Below are positions 1 to 8,943 of a DNA stretch of 64,000 bases, piece by piece (position 1 is the stretch's first letter; the number at the start of each line of letters is the position of its first letter). The notes beneath the pieces were generated by a model, which saw only the letters and a program-made list of their open reading frames with translations, did not search any database and had not been told where the DNA came from. Source of the stretch: Dyella sp. ASV21 (GTDB taxonomy: Bacteria > Pseudomonadota > Gammaproteobacteria > Xanthomonadales > Rhodanobacteraceae); assembly GCF_016428975.1 (NCBI RefSeq), contig NZ_JAELTT010000008.1, positions 1 through 64,000 of the forward strand. Reading direction: 5' to 3'. The translations under genes and the position numbers were made by a program.

Positions 1-867
1 GTGGTCGCGGTAGCGTTGTGCAAGCTGCGCCCGCTGTTGCAGCGGCTGCCATGGCAACTGCCGTATGCGGGCGTATGGCTGGTGATGGTGTTGATCGTCG
101 CCAGCGCCAGCGCCATCGTCCATTGGCTGGACGGCGCGCTGGAAATGCAGCTGCTGGGCGACAACGCCCGCACCTTCGTGGCCTACAACAGCGCCATTGC
201 CGCGCTGCTCGGGGCGGCGATGCTCCGCTACTTCTACCTGCAGGCCCAATGGCAGACGCGCCTGGCCGCCGTGGCTACCGCGCAGGTCGCCGCGCTGCAG
301 GCGCGTATCCGCCCTCACTTTCTGTTCAACAGCATGAACACGGTGGCGGCGCTGGTGCGGGTGGACCCGGCCGCGGCCGAGCGCACGGTGGAGGACCTGT
401 CTGAATTGTTCCGCGCCGCGCTGGGCGAGCACGGCACCCGCGACGGCACCCTGGGCGAGGAACTCATCCTGGTCGAGCGCTATCTCGCCATCGAACAACT
501 GCGCCTGGGCGAACGCCTGCGCGTACGGCGCGAGCTGGATGACCTGCCGGCGGCGTTTCCGTTGCCGCGCCTGCTACTGCAGCCGCTGGTGGAGAACGCC
601 GTGCGCCATGGCATCCAGCCGTCGCGCGAGGGTGGTGAAGTGATCCTGCGCGGCCATCGCGAGGGCGACGGCGTCGTCATCGAGATCGACAACCCCTGCC
701 CGGCCGAGCCCGCTCCCGGCGGCCACGGGCATGGCCTGGACAATGTGCGCCAGCGCGTGGCCTATCGCTATGGGGCGCGCGCGCGCATGAACGCCGGCCC
801 CGCCGATGGCCGCTTTATCGTCCGCCTGCAACTTCCGGAACCCGAGCATGCGCGTCCTGATCGTTGA
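1..867 (+). CDS. algZ: LytS/AlgZ-type sensor histidine kinase (5' end probably cut by window)
   Basis: This is a membrane sensor kinase of the LytS/AlgZ (His_kinase) class that would phosphorylate the LytTR regulator encoded next. Two hydrophobic segments are visible at about residues 22-41 and 62-80. They are followed by the H-box RIRPHFLFNSMN (phospho-acceptor His106), the N-box LLQPLVENAVRHG and the G-box GHGLDNVRQRV. The frame is open from base 1, where a GTG happens to occur. Family members usually have more N-terminal membrane sequence, so the true start is probably outside the window. It overlaps algR by 20 bp, which implies translational coupling. The order algZ-algR-hemC is the one known from Pseudomonas. 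Residue numbers count from base 1. Confidence 0.85.
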   Translation: MVAVALCKLRPLLQRLPWQLPYAGVWLVMVLIVASASAIVHWLDGALEMQLLGDNARTFVAYNSAIAALLGAAMLRYFYLQAQWQTRLAAVATAQVAALQARIRPHFLFNSMNTVAALVRVDPAAAERTVEDLSELFRAALGEHGTRDGTLGEELILVERYLAIEQLRLGERLRVRRELDDLPAAFPLPRLLLQPLVENAVRHGIQPSREGGEVILRGHREGDGVVIEIDNPCPAEPAPGGHGHGLDNVRQRVAYRYGARARMNAGPADGRFIVRLQLPEPEHARPDR

Positions 868-1552
868 CGACGAACCCCTGGCCCGTGCACGCCTGGCCGC
901 TTTGCTGGGCGAATGCGCCGAGGTGGAAATCGCCGGCAGCGTGGGTGACGCGGAAACCGCGCTGGGCCTGCTCGGCGACCTGTCGCCGGATGTGCTGTTG
1001 CTGGATATCAACATGCCCGGCATGAGCGGCACCACGCTGGCGCAACGCCTGGGTGCGCGCAAACGACCGCAGGTGGTGTTCTGCACCGCCTATGAGAACC
1101 ACGCCTTGCACGCGTTTGAGCTTGGCGCCGTGGACTACCTGCTCAAGCCCGTGCGCCTGGAACGGCTGCAAGAGGCTTTGCAGCGCGCTCGCCAACGCCT
1201 GGCGCAAACACCGCGCGAGACGGTGAGCTACCTGCATGGCCGCCTTGGCGGCGAACAGGTGCGCGTGGCCTTGAGCGACGTGGTGTGCCTGCTGGCGGAG
1301 GAGAAATACGTGGTCGTGCAGCATCGTGGCGGCCAGTTGCTGCTGGAAGAGTCGCTGCGCCAGTTGGAGGAGGCGCACCCGCAGGAGCTGATCCGTCTGC
1401 ATCGCAACTGCCTGGTGCCGTCGCAGCGCCTGATCGGCCTGAAATCCCTGTCCGACGGCCGCGTGCTCGCTCGCTTGAGCGGCACCGAACTCACCCCCGA
1501 AGTGAGCCGCCGCAACCTGCCCAACCTGCGCCGCCTGCTGCGCATGGGGTGA
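848..1552 (+). CDS. algR: LytTR-family response regulator AlgR
   Basis: A 234-residue response regulator. The receiver domain spans about residues 1-115, with the acidic pair Asp7/Asp8, phospho-acceptor Asp53 in LLLDINMPG and the conserved Lys in YLLKPV. A LytTR DNA-binding domain follows, at about residues 130-234, recognisable from EEKYVVV and [10 protein letters not shown]. In Pseudomonas AlgR controls alginate, type IV pili and virulence genes; here only its pairing with the upstream kinase can be inferred. The ATG at 848 is chosen because the receiver fold begins [10 protein letters not shown]; an in-frame ATG at 806 would add 14 non-conserved residues. It overlaps the kinase gene. Confidence 0.92.
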   Translation: MRVLIVDDEPLARARLAALLGECAEVEIAGSVGDAETALGLLGDLSPDVLLLDINMPGMSGTTLAQRLGARKRPQVVFCTAYENHALHAFELGAVDYLLKPVRLERLQEALQRARQRLAQTPRETVSYLHGRLGGEQVRVALSDVVCLLAEEKYVVVQHRGGQLLLEESLRQLEEAHPQELIRLHRNCLVPSQRLIGLKSLSDGRVLARLSGTELTPEVSRRNLPNLRRLLRMG

Positions 1553-1668
1553 GTACACGCCGGTGCGGCATGCGACCTCATGTTGCATCCTCCCCCCTGT
1601 GCGTGGCCCGTATTTACGCGACAATGCAGCCCCCACGTCGCGCATGTGCGGCGCCCCTTGAGATATCC

Positions 1669-2586
1669 ATGACCTCATCGATCCTGCGCATCGCCACCCG
1701 CAAAAGCGCGCTCGCCCTCTGGCAGGCCGAACACGTCGCCGCCGAGTTGCGCATCGCCCATCCCGGGCTGCAGGTGGAGCTGGTGCCGATGTCCACGCGC
1801 GGCGATGAGATCCTCGACAAACCGCTCGCCACCATCGGCGGCAAGGGGCTGTTCCTCAAGGAACTGGAAGTCGCCATGCTGGAAGGGCGCGCGGATCTTG
1901 CCGTGCACTCGCTCAAGGACGTGCCGGCCGAACTGGAACCAGGCTTTGCGCTGCCGGCGATCCTGCCGCGAGCCGATGCCGCCGATGCGTTCGTGAGCAA
2001 CGACTACGCCCACCTCGGCGCGCTGCCGCTGGGTGCGCGCGTGGGCACCTCCTCGCTGCGCCGGCAGGCCCAGCTGCGCGCGGTACGTCCGGACCTGACC
2101 CTGCTCGACCTGCGTGGCAACGTGGGCACGCGCCTGTCCAAGCTCGATGCCGGCCACTACGACGCCATCCTGCTCGCCTGCGCGGGGCTGGAGCGCCTGG
2201 GCCTGGCCAGCCGCATCCGCAGCCGCCTCACCGCGCCGGACTGGCTGCCGGCACCGGGTCAGGCGGCCATCGCCATCGAAGCGCGTGCCGATCAACCGGC
2301 CGTACTCGAGCTGCTCGCCGCACTGGACGATGCACAGACACGCCTGGCCGTGACCGCCGAGCGCACCATGAACCAGGCGCTGGGCGGCAGCTGCACCGTG
2401 CCGGTGGGCGCGTGGTGCACGGTTACCGAGCGTGGCCTGCACCTGCGCGGCATGGTCGGCGACGTCAGCAGCGGCCGGCTGCTGCTGGCCGAAGCACAGG
2501 CCGACGGCGACCGCGCCACCACGCTGGGTCTGCAGGTGGCCGACGCGTTGTTTGCGCAAGGTGCGCGGGCGCTGCTCGATCATTGA
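1669..2586 (+). CDS. hemC: Hydroxymethylbilane synthase (porphobilinogen deaminase)
   Basis: A cytosolic enzyme of tetrapyrrole biosynthesis that joins four porphobilinogens into hydroxymethylbilane. The 305-residue length is typical. It begins [19 protein letters not shown], carries the HSLKDVP substrate-binding loop and RRQAQLRA, and has the dipyrromethane-cofactor cysteine at Cys242 within [12 protein letters not shown]. The ATG at 1669 fits the family start; the open frame runs further upstream across algR only as a shadow. It lies 116 bp after algR, the Pseudomonas arrangement. The usual partner hemD does not follow; a strong terminator comes directly after the stop codon, so hemC ends its transcript. 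Confidence 0.97.
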   Translation: MTSSILRIATRKSALALWQAEHVAAELRIAHPGLQVELVPMSTRGDEILDKPLATIGGKGLFLKELEVAMLEGRADLAVHSLKDVPAELEPGFALPAILPRADAADAFVSNDYAHLGALPLGARVGTSSLRRQAQLRAVRPDLTLLDLRGNVGTRLSKLDAGHYDAILLACAGLERLGLASRIRSRLTAPDWLPAPGQAAIAIEARADQPAVLELLAALDDAQTRLAVTAERTMNQALGGSCTVPVGAWCTVTERGLHLRGMVGDVSSGRLLLAEAQADGDRATTLGLQVADALFAQGARALLDH

Positions 2587-2608
2587 GTGCCGCCCGTCGG
2601 GGCGCAAC

Positions 2609-2638
2609 AAAAAGCCCCGCGTCGCCGCGGGGCTTTTT
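2609..2638. terminator. Bidirectional Rho-independent terminator between hemC and the DUF481 gene
   Basis: A perfect 13-bp stem: AAAAAGCCCCGCG at 2609-2621 pairs with CGCGGGGCTTTTT at 2626-2638 around a TCGC loop. A run of five T follows on both strands. It lies between convergent genes and should stop transcription from both sides. Confidence 0.93.
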
Positions 2639-2702
2639 GCATATCAAGGGCGTGCTGCCTTGGGCAGCGCTGGGCAAAGCCAAGGCCCTTTCAACGCTTG
2701 TC

Positions 2703-3524
2703 TTAGAAGTTGTAGACCAGGTTGGTGGTCAGCAGCGTGTCGGTGTGCTTGGTGTTGATCTGCACATCGCTGTTGTAACGCACCTGATAGCCCAGCTTCA
2801 GCGCCATCTTGCGGGTCATGCTGACCGACAGGCCAATATCGTTCTGGTAGTACTTGTTCTTCGAACCCGCTTCGAGGAGCAGGGTGTCTTCCAGCGCGGT
2901 ATTGTCGGTAATGCGGTACTTGTAGTTGATCAAACCGCGGCCGACGACTTCGCTCTGCGAATCCTGCTGCACCTTGACGGGAACGCCACCCACGTCCTCG
3001 GAGAGATCCGCCGGGCGATAGCGCTTGTAACCAGGACCGACTTCGAAAGACAGCTCCGTACGCTCGGTCTTCAGGGCGATGTAGCCGTAACCGACTGACA
3101 CGATACCCTGCCACAGGTTGGCGCCGAAATCGTCATGCTCATAACGCGCGGCGGTCACGATGTAGCTGCGCGGGTCGAGCTTGTAGCCCACCGACGCGCC
3201 GGAGTCGTAGCGGTTGGCGGTGGTGGTGAGGCGGCCGACCTCGGCACCGGTGGACTGGTCCACCACCTGCACTTCACCCTTGGAACGCAGGCCGTTGAGG
3301 AAGAAGTTGTTCTTCCACAGGTCGTTTTCCTGGCTCAAGCCAAGCTTGGCATTGATGTTTTCCGAACGGGAGTTGCCGTAGGACGAGGCGAAACCGAACT
3401 CACCCGAACCCGTCCAACCGCCGTTGTCGGCCGGATTGGCAGCGGGCGCCGGAGCATCATCGGCCTGTGCGCCAAAACTCACCAGCGCGGCGAGCAGAGC
3501 GCCCGCCATCAGGGTCTTCTTCAT
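2703..3524 (-). CDS. DUF481-family outer-membrane beta-barrel protein
   Basis: A 273-residue exported protein beginning MKKTLMAGALLAALVSFGAQ, a clear Sec signal peptide with likely cleavage after AQA near residue 21. The mature part opens with a short Ala/Pro linker, then repeats of alternating polar and hydrophobic residues rich in Tyr, Gly and Asn (for example GSGEFGFASSYGNS), and ends in NLVYNF. The terminal aromatic residue and strand pattern fit a DUF481 (YdiY-like) outer-membrane barrel; some members are called salt-stress-induced. Function is unknown. The ATG at 3524 is chosen because the signal peptide starts there; a longer open frame adds a Cys-rich stretch with no support. Monocistronic and convergent with hemC. 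Confidence 0.88.
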   Translation of the reverse strand: MKKTLMAGALLAALVSFGAQADDAPAPAANPADNGGWTGSGEFGFASSYGNSRSENINAKLGLSQENDLWKNNFFLNGLRSKGEVQVVDQSTGAEVGRLTTTANRYDSGASVGYKLDPRSYIVTAARYEHDDFGANLWQGIVSVGYGYIALKTERTELSFEVGPGYKRYRPADLSEDVGGVPVKVQQDSQSEVVGRGLINYKYRITDNTALEDTLLLEAGSKNKYYQNDIGLSVSMTRKMALKLGYQVRYNSDVQINTKHTDTLLTTNLVYNF

Positions 3525-3638
3525 GGGGATTTGTTCCTTTTTCGTTAAACAACAACAGGCCGCCACCTTAACGGGGCGGATTGAACTGCCTGTGAACGGG
3601 GCGGCCTTGGACCGGTGCGGTGGCGCCGGAAAGCCACG

Positions 3639-4541
3639 TCAGCGGTCGCTGGGAAGGGCCGCCAGGGCCTCATCATACAAACTCAGCTCGATCCCCATAC
3701 CCCAAAGGCAGCTCAGGGCGGCCACGCCGGCCGCCAGCAGGCGACCATCGTCAAAGCTCGCCAGCAACAGGGCCGCACAGGGCACGGCGTACTCCAGCAC
3801 CACCGCCAGGTAGCGTCGCGGCTGCAGCTCCATGCGTGGATGCAATCCCGGCAGGCGCATCAGAACGGACTGCCAGCGCAGGTTCTCCACCAGACCACGC
3901 AGCAGCGCCAGCATCAGCAGCAGGATGATCCAGTTCATGGAGGCATCATCAGTGCCGTCGCTGTCCTGACCGGCCACGCACAGCCACAGCCAAAGGCCGC
4001 CGCCGTAGGCCGCGGTAATGACGCGACTGAGCGGCAATTGCGTCGCGAGACGTAAGTCCATCGCCGGGACACGGCGTCGGGCATCGCCGAAGGCAGTGAT
4101 GATCAGGCTGGTCAAACTGCAAACCGCCAGCGCTGTCGCCGCCAGCCGGGTGACCCAGAACGTATTGTCGCCGCGCGCCAGACCCGCCACTGCCAGCACC
4201 GGCAGGATGGTGGCCAGCGCGATCAGCGCATCGCGGGTGGGCCGCGAGCCCGCACCGATGCGCCAGCCATGCCAGTTCGGCATCCATGGCGCATGCAGGC
4301 ACGCCGACAGCAAGCCCGTGCCAATCAGCAGCCCGCCCAGCGCCAGTGGCACCAGCACATCGCCCCGTCCCGCCGGGTACACCCCAATGGCCAGGGACAG
4401 CCCAAGCAACAGCCACACGCCAAAGCCACCCGAGGAGGCGACATGCAGCAACGTGGTCTGCAACGGCCGTGGTTGCACGGCCGAGGCGCGACGCTGTGCA
4501 TCGTCGGTGCCCTCGGAATGGAGGTCGTTTGGCTGCTTCAT
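3639..4541 (-). CDS. Integral membrane protein of unknown function
   Basis: I do not recognise a family. The 300-residue protein has a polar N-terminus of about 35 residues and then roughly eight hydrophobic segments, including FGVWLLLGLSLAIGVYP, ALIALATILPVLAVAGLA, TALAVCSLTSLIITAF, WIILLLMLALLRGLV and the C-terminal YAVPCAALLLASF and LLAAGVAALSCLWGMGI. No catalytic motif is visible. The start at 4541 (MKQPND) is tentative: in-frame ATGs at 4577 and 4652 exist and no clear Shine-Dalgarno sequence separates them. It is divergent from the WYL regulator gene and could be its target, which is speculation from position. Confidence 0.75.
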   Translation of the reverse strand: MKQPNDLHSEGTDDAQRRASAVQPRPLQTTLLHVASSGGFGVWLLLGLSLAIGVYPAGRGDVLVPLALGGLLIGTGLLSACLHAPWMPNWHGWRIGAGSRPTRDALIALATILPVLAVAGLARGDNTFWVTRLAATALAVCSLTSLIITAFGDARRRVPAMDLRLATQLPLSRVITAAYGGGLWLWLCVAGQDSDGTDDASMNWIILLLMLALLRGLVENLRWQSVLMRLPGLHPRMELQPRRYLAVVLEYAVPCAALLLASFDDGRLLAAGVAALSCLWGMGIELSLYDEALAALPSDR

Positions 4542-4684
4542 GAGGGTTCTGTCGTCTGTGCGTGAAGGGCGGATCATGGGCGCATGACTACGGCGTGATG
4601 CCGTGTGCTTCCACCGTAGGTTGTACTTGCAGCGGCCGCCAACGGTGCGCATGCTACGCGGAGGCTGCCGTCGAAAAACATTTC

Positions 4685-5668
4685 ATGGATCGTTACGAGC
4701 GCATTCTCACCTTGCACCGGCTGCTGAAGTCGGCGCATTACCCCGTGCCCCTGCCGCGTCTGATGGACGAGCTGGAGTGTTCGCGTGCGACGCTTTACCG
4801 CGATGTGGCGTTCCTGCGCGATGCGCTGGGCGCCCCGATCGAAAGCGCCGGTGGCGAGCACGCCGCGTTCCGCTACGCGGTGGGCGAGGGCGAGCGCTTC
4901 GAACTGCCCGGCCTGTGGCTGACCTCGGACGAGCTGGCCGCGCTGCTGGCCCTCAATGAGCTGATTGGACGCAGCGGCCCCGGCGTGCTGGCCGGTGCGC
5001 TCGCGCCGTTCAAGGCACGCATCGAGCATCTGCTGTCCGACCAGGGTAGCGGCAAGGCCCTGCCTATCGAGCGCATCCGGGTGATCGCCTGGGGCGAGCG
5101 CAAGCTCGACCAGCAGGTTTTCCGCGTGGTGGCCGGCGCCGTGCTGGAGCGCAAGCAGCTGCGCTTCCGCTATCGCGCGCGCACCACCAACGCCGACAGT
5201 CATCGCCGCGTGTCGCCGCAACGACTGACGCACTACCGCGACAACTGGTACCTGGATGTGTGGGATCACGATCGCGAGGCCCTGCGCAGCTTCGCGGTGG
5301 ATCGCATCGCCGAGCCGCAGGCGCTGGACGACGCTGCGCGCGACGTGCCCGAAGGCGAACTCAACGATGCACTCGCCTCCAGCTACGGCATCTTCGCCGG
5401 CAAGCCCAAGGCCTGGGCCACCATCCGCTTCTCCCAGCACGCCGCGCGCTGGGTGGCGGACGAGCATTGGCATTCGCAGCAGAAGGGCGAGTGGTTGCCC
5501 GATGGCCGCTACGAATTGCAGGTGCCGTACTCCAACTCCAAGGAGCTGCTGATGGACGTGCTCAAGTACGGTCCGGATGCGGAAGTGGTCGCGCCGCTGT
5601 CGCTGCGCGAGGAAATGAAGATCCAGCTGCAGCTCGCCCTGAGCGACTACCAGTCGTCTCCGCGCTGA
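4685..5668 (+). CDS. YafY-type HTH and WYL-domain transcriptional regulator
   Basis: A 327-residue DNA-binding regulator. Residues 1-60 form a DeoR-like winged helix (MDRYERILTLHRLL, then CSRATLYRDVAFLRDALG as recognition region). A linker rich in Leu and Ala follows, then a WYL domain at about residues 160-235 with NWYLDVWDHDRE and RSFAVDRI, and a C-terminal WCX-like domain. WYL domains sense small ligands or nucleic acid; the ligand here is unknown. The ATG at 4685 is used because homology begins there; upstream in-frame codons give a Cys-rich sequence unlike the family. It is transcribed away from the membrane-protein gene at 3639-4541. Confidence 0.9.
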   Translation: MDRYERILTLHRLLKSAHYPVPLPRLMDELECSRATLYRDVAFLRDALGAPIESAGGEHAAFRYAVGEGERFELPGLWLTSDELAALLALNELIGRSGPGVLAGALAPFKARIEHLLSDQGSGKALPIERIRVIAWGERKLDQQVFRVVAGAVLERKQLRFRYRARTTNADSHRRVSPQRLTHYRDNWYLDVWDHDREALRSFAVDRIAEPQALDDAARDVPEGELNDALASSYGIFAGKPKAWATIRFSQHAARWVADEHWHSQQKGEWLPDGRYELQVPYSNSKELLMDVLKYGPDAEVVAPLSLREEMKIQLQLALSDYQSSPR

Positions 5669-5744
5669 GTCATCGGCAAGGCTTGCCAATACGCCGTACC
5701 GGGGCGAGGCTAGGGCGGTTTCCCGTTGCCCAGGCACACGTTCC

Positions 5745-6689
5745 ATGAGTACCACCGACATCGCCGAATCCTCTGCCTTGCCTGTCGAAAGCATCGCCAC
5801 TCGGAAACCGACCGTGGCGCTCGCGCTTGGTTCCGGAGGTGCGAAGGGTTTGGCGCATATCGGTGCCATCGAAGAGATCCAGGCCCAGGGTTACGAGATC
5901 GTCGCCATTGCCGGCACCTCGATGGGCGCGCTGATCGGCGGCATCTACGCCGCCGGCAAGCTGGAGGTGTACCGCGACTGGGTGTCCGCACTGGCCAAGA
6001 TCGATGTACTCCGGCTGGTGGACTGGACGCTCTCCGGTGGTGGCCTGATCAAGGGCGAGCGCATCATCGACACCTTGCGCACGCTAATCGGCGATGCCTT
6101 GATCGAGGAACTGCCGCTGGCCTTTACCGCCGTGGCGACCGACATGGAACGCGAGCGCGAAGTATGGCTTACGCGCGGCTCCCTGTTCGACGCCATTCGC
6201 GCCTCCATTGCCATTCCCACCGTGTTTCGCCCGCATACGCTGTCCGAGCGACGGCTGGTGGACGGCGGCCTGTTGAACCCGGTGCCGGTGACGCCGCTGA
6301 TCCGCGAAACCGCCGACTACCTGTTCGCGGTAAGCCTGGATGGACCGCCCGACCTGGCCACGCCGGAGGAGTTGCCCCTGCCGGAAGCGCCTGCGCCAGA
6401 CAGCTACCGTTCGCGCATCGGCGACTTCATCGGCAAGCTCATCCCGCATGGCGCCGAGAAGCCGCGCGAGCCGGGCATGCTGGAGTTGCTCACGCAATCG
6501 ATGGACCTGATGCAGGCCAATCTGTCGCGCCTGCGCCTGGCCGCGTACGAGCCGGATCTGTTGATCCGCATGCCGCGCAACGTCGCCATGGTCTACGAGT
6601 TCTACCGGGCCCGCGAATTGATCGAACTGGGCCGCGAACAGGCACGCCGTGCACTGGGCAACTGGCAACCCGCGCACCGCAATCCCTGA
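5745..6689 (+). CDS. Patatin-like phospholipase (RssA/YchK type)
   Basis: A 314-residue predicted serine lipid hydrolase with a patatin domain at about residues 20-190. The oxyanion-hole motif GSGGAKG is at 30-35, the nucleophile elbow GTSMG contains Ser59, and the catalytic Asp lies in VDGGLLNP near residue 177. The Ser-Asp dyad is therefore intact. The C-terminal 120 residues contain RMPRNVAMVYEFYRARELI, typical of the bacterial RssA-like group. No signal peptide is visible, so it is probably cytosolic or membrane-associated. It starts 76 bp after the WYL regulator on the same strand. A second, larger patatin is encoded at 16203-17918. Confidence 0.9.
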   Translation: MSTTDIAESSALPVESIATRKPTVALALGSGGAKGLAHIGAIEEIQAQGYEIVAIAGTSMGALIGGIYAAGKLEVYRDWVSALAKIDVLRLVDWTLSGGGLIKGERIIDTLRTLIGDALIEELPLAFTAVATDMEREREVWLTRGSLFDAIRASIAIPTVFRPHTLSERRLVDGGLLNPVPVTPLIRETADYLFAVSLDGPPDLATPEELPLPEAPAPDSYRSRIGDFIGKLIPHGAEKPREPGMLELLTQSMDLMQANLSRLRLAAYEPDLLIRMPRNVAMVYEFYRARELIELGREQARRALGNWQPAHRNP

Positions 6690-6711
6690 GCCGGCCGCCT
6701 CGGCGCATTCA

Positions 6712-7077
6712 CTACACGCCATGGGCCTTCAGCATGGCCTCCAGGTAGCTCTTCAGCGCCACCGCGTTGTTGTGCTCTTCATCGCGCGCGCCGTAGAGCA
6801 GTGTGACGCGATGACGCGATGCCTGGGTCAGCAGCGGCCGCCAGTGTTCGGCGGCCGCATCGAGCTCGCTGGCATAGCGATGACGAAAGCCCTCCCAGCG
6901 CGCGGGGTCGTGGTCGAACCATTTGCGCAGCGCAGCCGAGGGCGCCAGCTCCTTGCTCCAGGCATCGAGCGCGGCGTCTTCTTTCTTGAGGCCGCGCGGC
7001 CACAACCGATCCACCAGTACGCGATAGCCATCGCCTTCGCTTGCGGGTTCGAAGATGCGCTTAACGGCGATACTCAT
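6712..7077 (-). CDS. DUF488-family protein (YeaO-like)
   Basis: A 121-residue small cytosolic protein. It shows the DUF488 pattern: VKRIFEP at the start, then YRVLVDRLWPRGL, AWSKELAPS, LRKWFDHDP, FRHRYASEL and VTLLYGARDEEHNNAV. The family is widespread, structurally related to nuclease-like folds, and has no established activity. The ATG at 7077 aligns with the conserved MSIAVKRIF; an open frame to 7131 adds 18 unsupported residues. It is convergent with the patatin gene, with 22 bp between the stop codons. Confidence 0.88.
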   Translation of the reverse strand: MSIAVKRIFEPASEGDGYRVLVDRLWPRGLKKEDAALDAWSKELAPSAALRKWFDHDPARWEGFRHRYASELDAAAEHWRPLLTQASRHRVTLLYGARDEEHNNAVALKSYLEAMLKAHGV

Positions 7078-7170
7078 GAGACGGGCGGCCTCCGGCAAAG
7101 GAGGATCAAGAGCATACGCCGATGAAGACACCGTCGCGCAACGGGCCCGCGTGCGGCGCGGGCCACGCCA

Positions 7171-7887
7171 TCAGATCTCTTCGACCTGGGTCACCTTGCC
7201 ACGGCGCATCAGCCAGGCGACGCCACGCAGGTCGGCAAGGCCCACCCACAGGCGGTCGAGCATGCCGTACTTGGAACTGCCCGCCGTGCGCGGACGATGG
7301 CCCACCGGCACGCTGGTGCTCTGAAAGCCCGCACGCTTCACCAGCGCCGGCAGATAGCGGTGCATGTGGTCGAAGTAGGGCAGGCGCAGGAACACTTCGC
7401 GATCGAACAGCTTGAGGCCGCAGCCGGTATCGGGCGTGCTGTCCTTGAGCATGCGCGAGCGCACCGCGTTGGCGATCTTGGAGGAGATGCGCTTGTTGAA
7501 GCTGTCGCGGCGCGTGGTACGCCAGCCGGCGAACAGGCGCACGTTCTCCAAGGCGCTGGCGCGCGAGGCGAGCAGCTTGGGGATATCGGCCGGGTCGTTC
7601 TGGCCATCGCCATCCAGCGTGGCGATCCACGGCGAACGCGCGGCGCGCACGCCGTTCCACACGGCAGTGCTCTGGCCGCTGCGGGTGAGGTGGCGCACGA
7701 TGCGCAGCTCCGGGTACTGCGGCTTCTCCGCAGCGAGCACGGCCACGCTGTCGTCGCTGGAATCGTCATCCACGTAGATGATCTCGAAATCGATCTTGCC
7801 GCGCAGGGCGGCCGCGATCTCGGCGAGCAACGGCGGAATGTTGTCGCGCTCGTTGAATACCGGCACGACGACGGACAGTTGGGGCAT
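7171..7887 (-). CDS. Family 2 glycosyltransferase (polyprenyl-phosphate sugar transferase type)
   Basis: A 238-residue GT-A glycosyltransferase resembling dolichyl/undecaprenyl-phosphate mannosyl or glucosyl transferases. Motifs in order: LSVVVPVFNERDNIPPLL, the nucleotide-binding YVDDDSSDDS, the metal-binding DGDGQNDP, then GWRTTRRD and DTGCGLKLFDREVF. No C-terminal membrane helices are present, unlike ArnC/GtrB. It probably loads a sugar onto a lipid carrier for lipid A or surface-glycan modification; substrate unknown. The start at 7887 (MPQLSVVVP) is chosen because the domain begins there; the open frame to 8316 is low-complexity shadow. It lies downstream of parB on the same strand, separated by a repeat hairpin. 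Confidence 0.9.
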   Translation of the reverse strand: MPQLSVVVPVFNERDNIPPLLAEIAAALRGKIDFEIIYVDDDSSDDSVAVLAAEKPQYPELRIVRHLTRSGQSTAVWNGVRAARSPWIATLDGDGQNDPADIPKLLASRASALENVRLFAGWRTTRRDSFNKRISSKIANAVRSRMLKDSTPDTGCGLKLFDREVFLRLPYFDHMHRYLPALVKRAGFQSTSVPVGHRPRTAGSSKYGMLDRLWVGLADLRGVAWLMRRGKVTQVEEI

Positions 7888-8006
7888 GGAGGGGGCCTTG
7901 TCTAAAACACGGGGCGTGTGGCGCCAGGGCGCCATTCTAGTGGGTGGAAGGCTTGGCGTCAGGGGCGCGCGTGACCCCGTGGGCCCGCCAGAGCCAGCGC
8001 GGCGAG

Positions 8007-8026
8007 CCCCCTCCGGGGAGAGGGGG
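8007..8026. repeat. Palindromic intergenic repeat downstream of parB
   Basis: CCCCCTC at 8007-8013 pairs with GAGGGGG at 8020-8026. The surrounding sequence is of the Pro/Ser-box type found scattered between genes in many high-GC proteobacteria. It may act as a weak terminator for parB, but no T-run follows. Only one copy was noticed in this window. Confidence 0.45.
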
Positions 8027-8065
8027 TGGAAGGGCCGAGTCTGCCTCAGCCCCCGCGACATCCAC

Positions 8066-8941
8066 TCAGCGGATCTTGCCGAGGATGCCTTCCAGCTCGT
8101 CGTTGCTGTGGTAGTGGATGACCAGCTTGCCCTTGCCGCCGCGGCCCTGGGCCAGTTCGACGCGGGTGGCAAAGCGATCGGCCAGTTCGCGCTCCAGCGC
8201 GTCCACATTGGGATCGCGGCCGGATGCGCTCTTGGCCTTGCCCTTGGGCGCGGTCTGCACGCGACGGGCGGCTTCTTCCAGCTCGCGCACGCTCCAGCCA
8301 CGGCGCGAGGCTTCAAGCGCCAGGCCTTCGGCCAGGCTCTCGGGCAGGGTAATCAGGCAGCGCGCGTGGCCCATCTCCAGCTTGCCCTCGTCGAGCAGGC
8401 GCTTGATGGTTCCGGGCAGCTCGGTGAGGCGCAACAGATTAGACACGGCGGCGCGCGAGCGGCCGACGGCATCCGCTGCCTGCTGATGGGTCAGGTCAAA
8501 ATCGTCGATCAGGCGCTTGAGCGCATCGGCCTCTTCCAGCGGGGTAAGGTCCTGGCGCTGGATGTTCTCGATCAGCGCCATGGCCGGCACGGCCACTTCC
8601 GGCACATCCTTCACCAGCGCCGGCAGCTCGGACAGCTGCGCGCGCTGGGCGGCGCGCCAGCGGCGCTCGCCGGCGATCAGCTCGTAGCTGTTCTTGCCGA
8701 TGGCGCGCACCACCACCGGCTGGATCAGGCCCTGGGCGCGAATGGAGGCGGCCAGTTCGTCCAGCGCTTCATCGTTCCAGTGGCGGCGCGGCTGGTACTT
8801 GCCCGGCTGGATCTGCTGGATCGGCAACGTACGCAGCTCGCCTTCCTGCTCCAGCACCGAGGGCTTGCCCGGTTCGTCGGCACCACCACCCAGCAGCACA
8901 TCGAGCCCACGTCCCAGGCCCCGTTTTTTCGCAGCGGACAT
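8066..8941 (-). CDS. parB: Chromosome partition protein ParB
   Basis: The centromere-binding CTPase that loads on parS, spreads as a clamp and recruits SMC. The 291-residue protein starts with a ParA-contacting basic segment (KKRGLGRGLD). It has the CTP-binding boxes GERRWRA at 91-97 and ENIQR at 125-129, then the HTH (HQQAADAVGRSRAAVSNLLRL) near residues 150-170 and a C-terminal dimer domain ending in LEGILGKIR. The gene begins 2 bp after the parA stop, so the two are cotranscribed. Its probable binding sites are the palindromes inside recF at 48513-48528 and 49135-49150, about 40 kb away. Confidence 0.97.
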   Translation of the reverse strand: MSAAKKRGLGRGLDVLLGGGADEPGKPSVLEQEGELRTLPIQQIQPGKYQPRRHWNDEALDELAASIRAQGLIQPVVVRAIGKNSYELIAGERRWRAAQRAQLSELPALVKDVPEVAVPAMALIENIQRQDLTPLEEADALKRLIDDFDLTHQQAADAVGRSRAAVSNLLRLTELPGTIKRLLDEGKLEMGHARCLITLPESLAEGLALEASRRGWSVRELEEAARRVQTAPKGKAKSASGRDPNVDALERELADRFATRVELAQGRGGKGKLVIHYHSNDELEGILGKIR

Positions 8942-8943
8942 GC

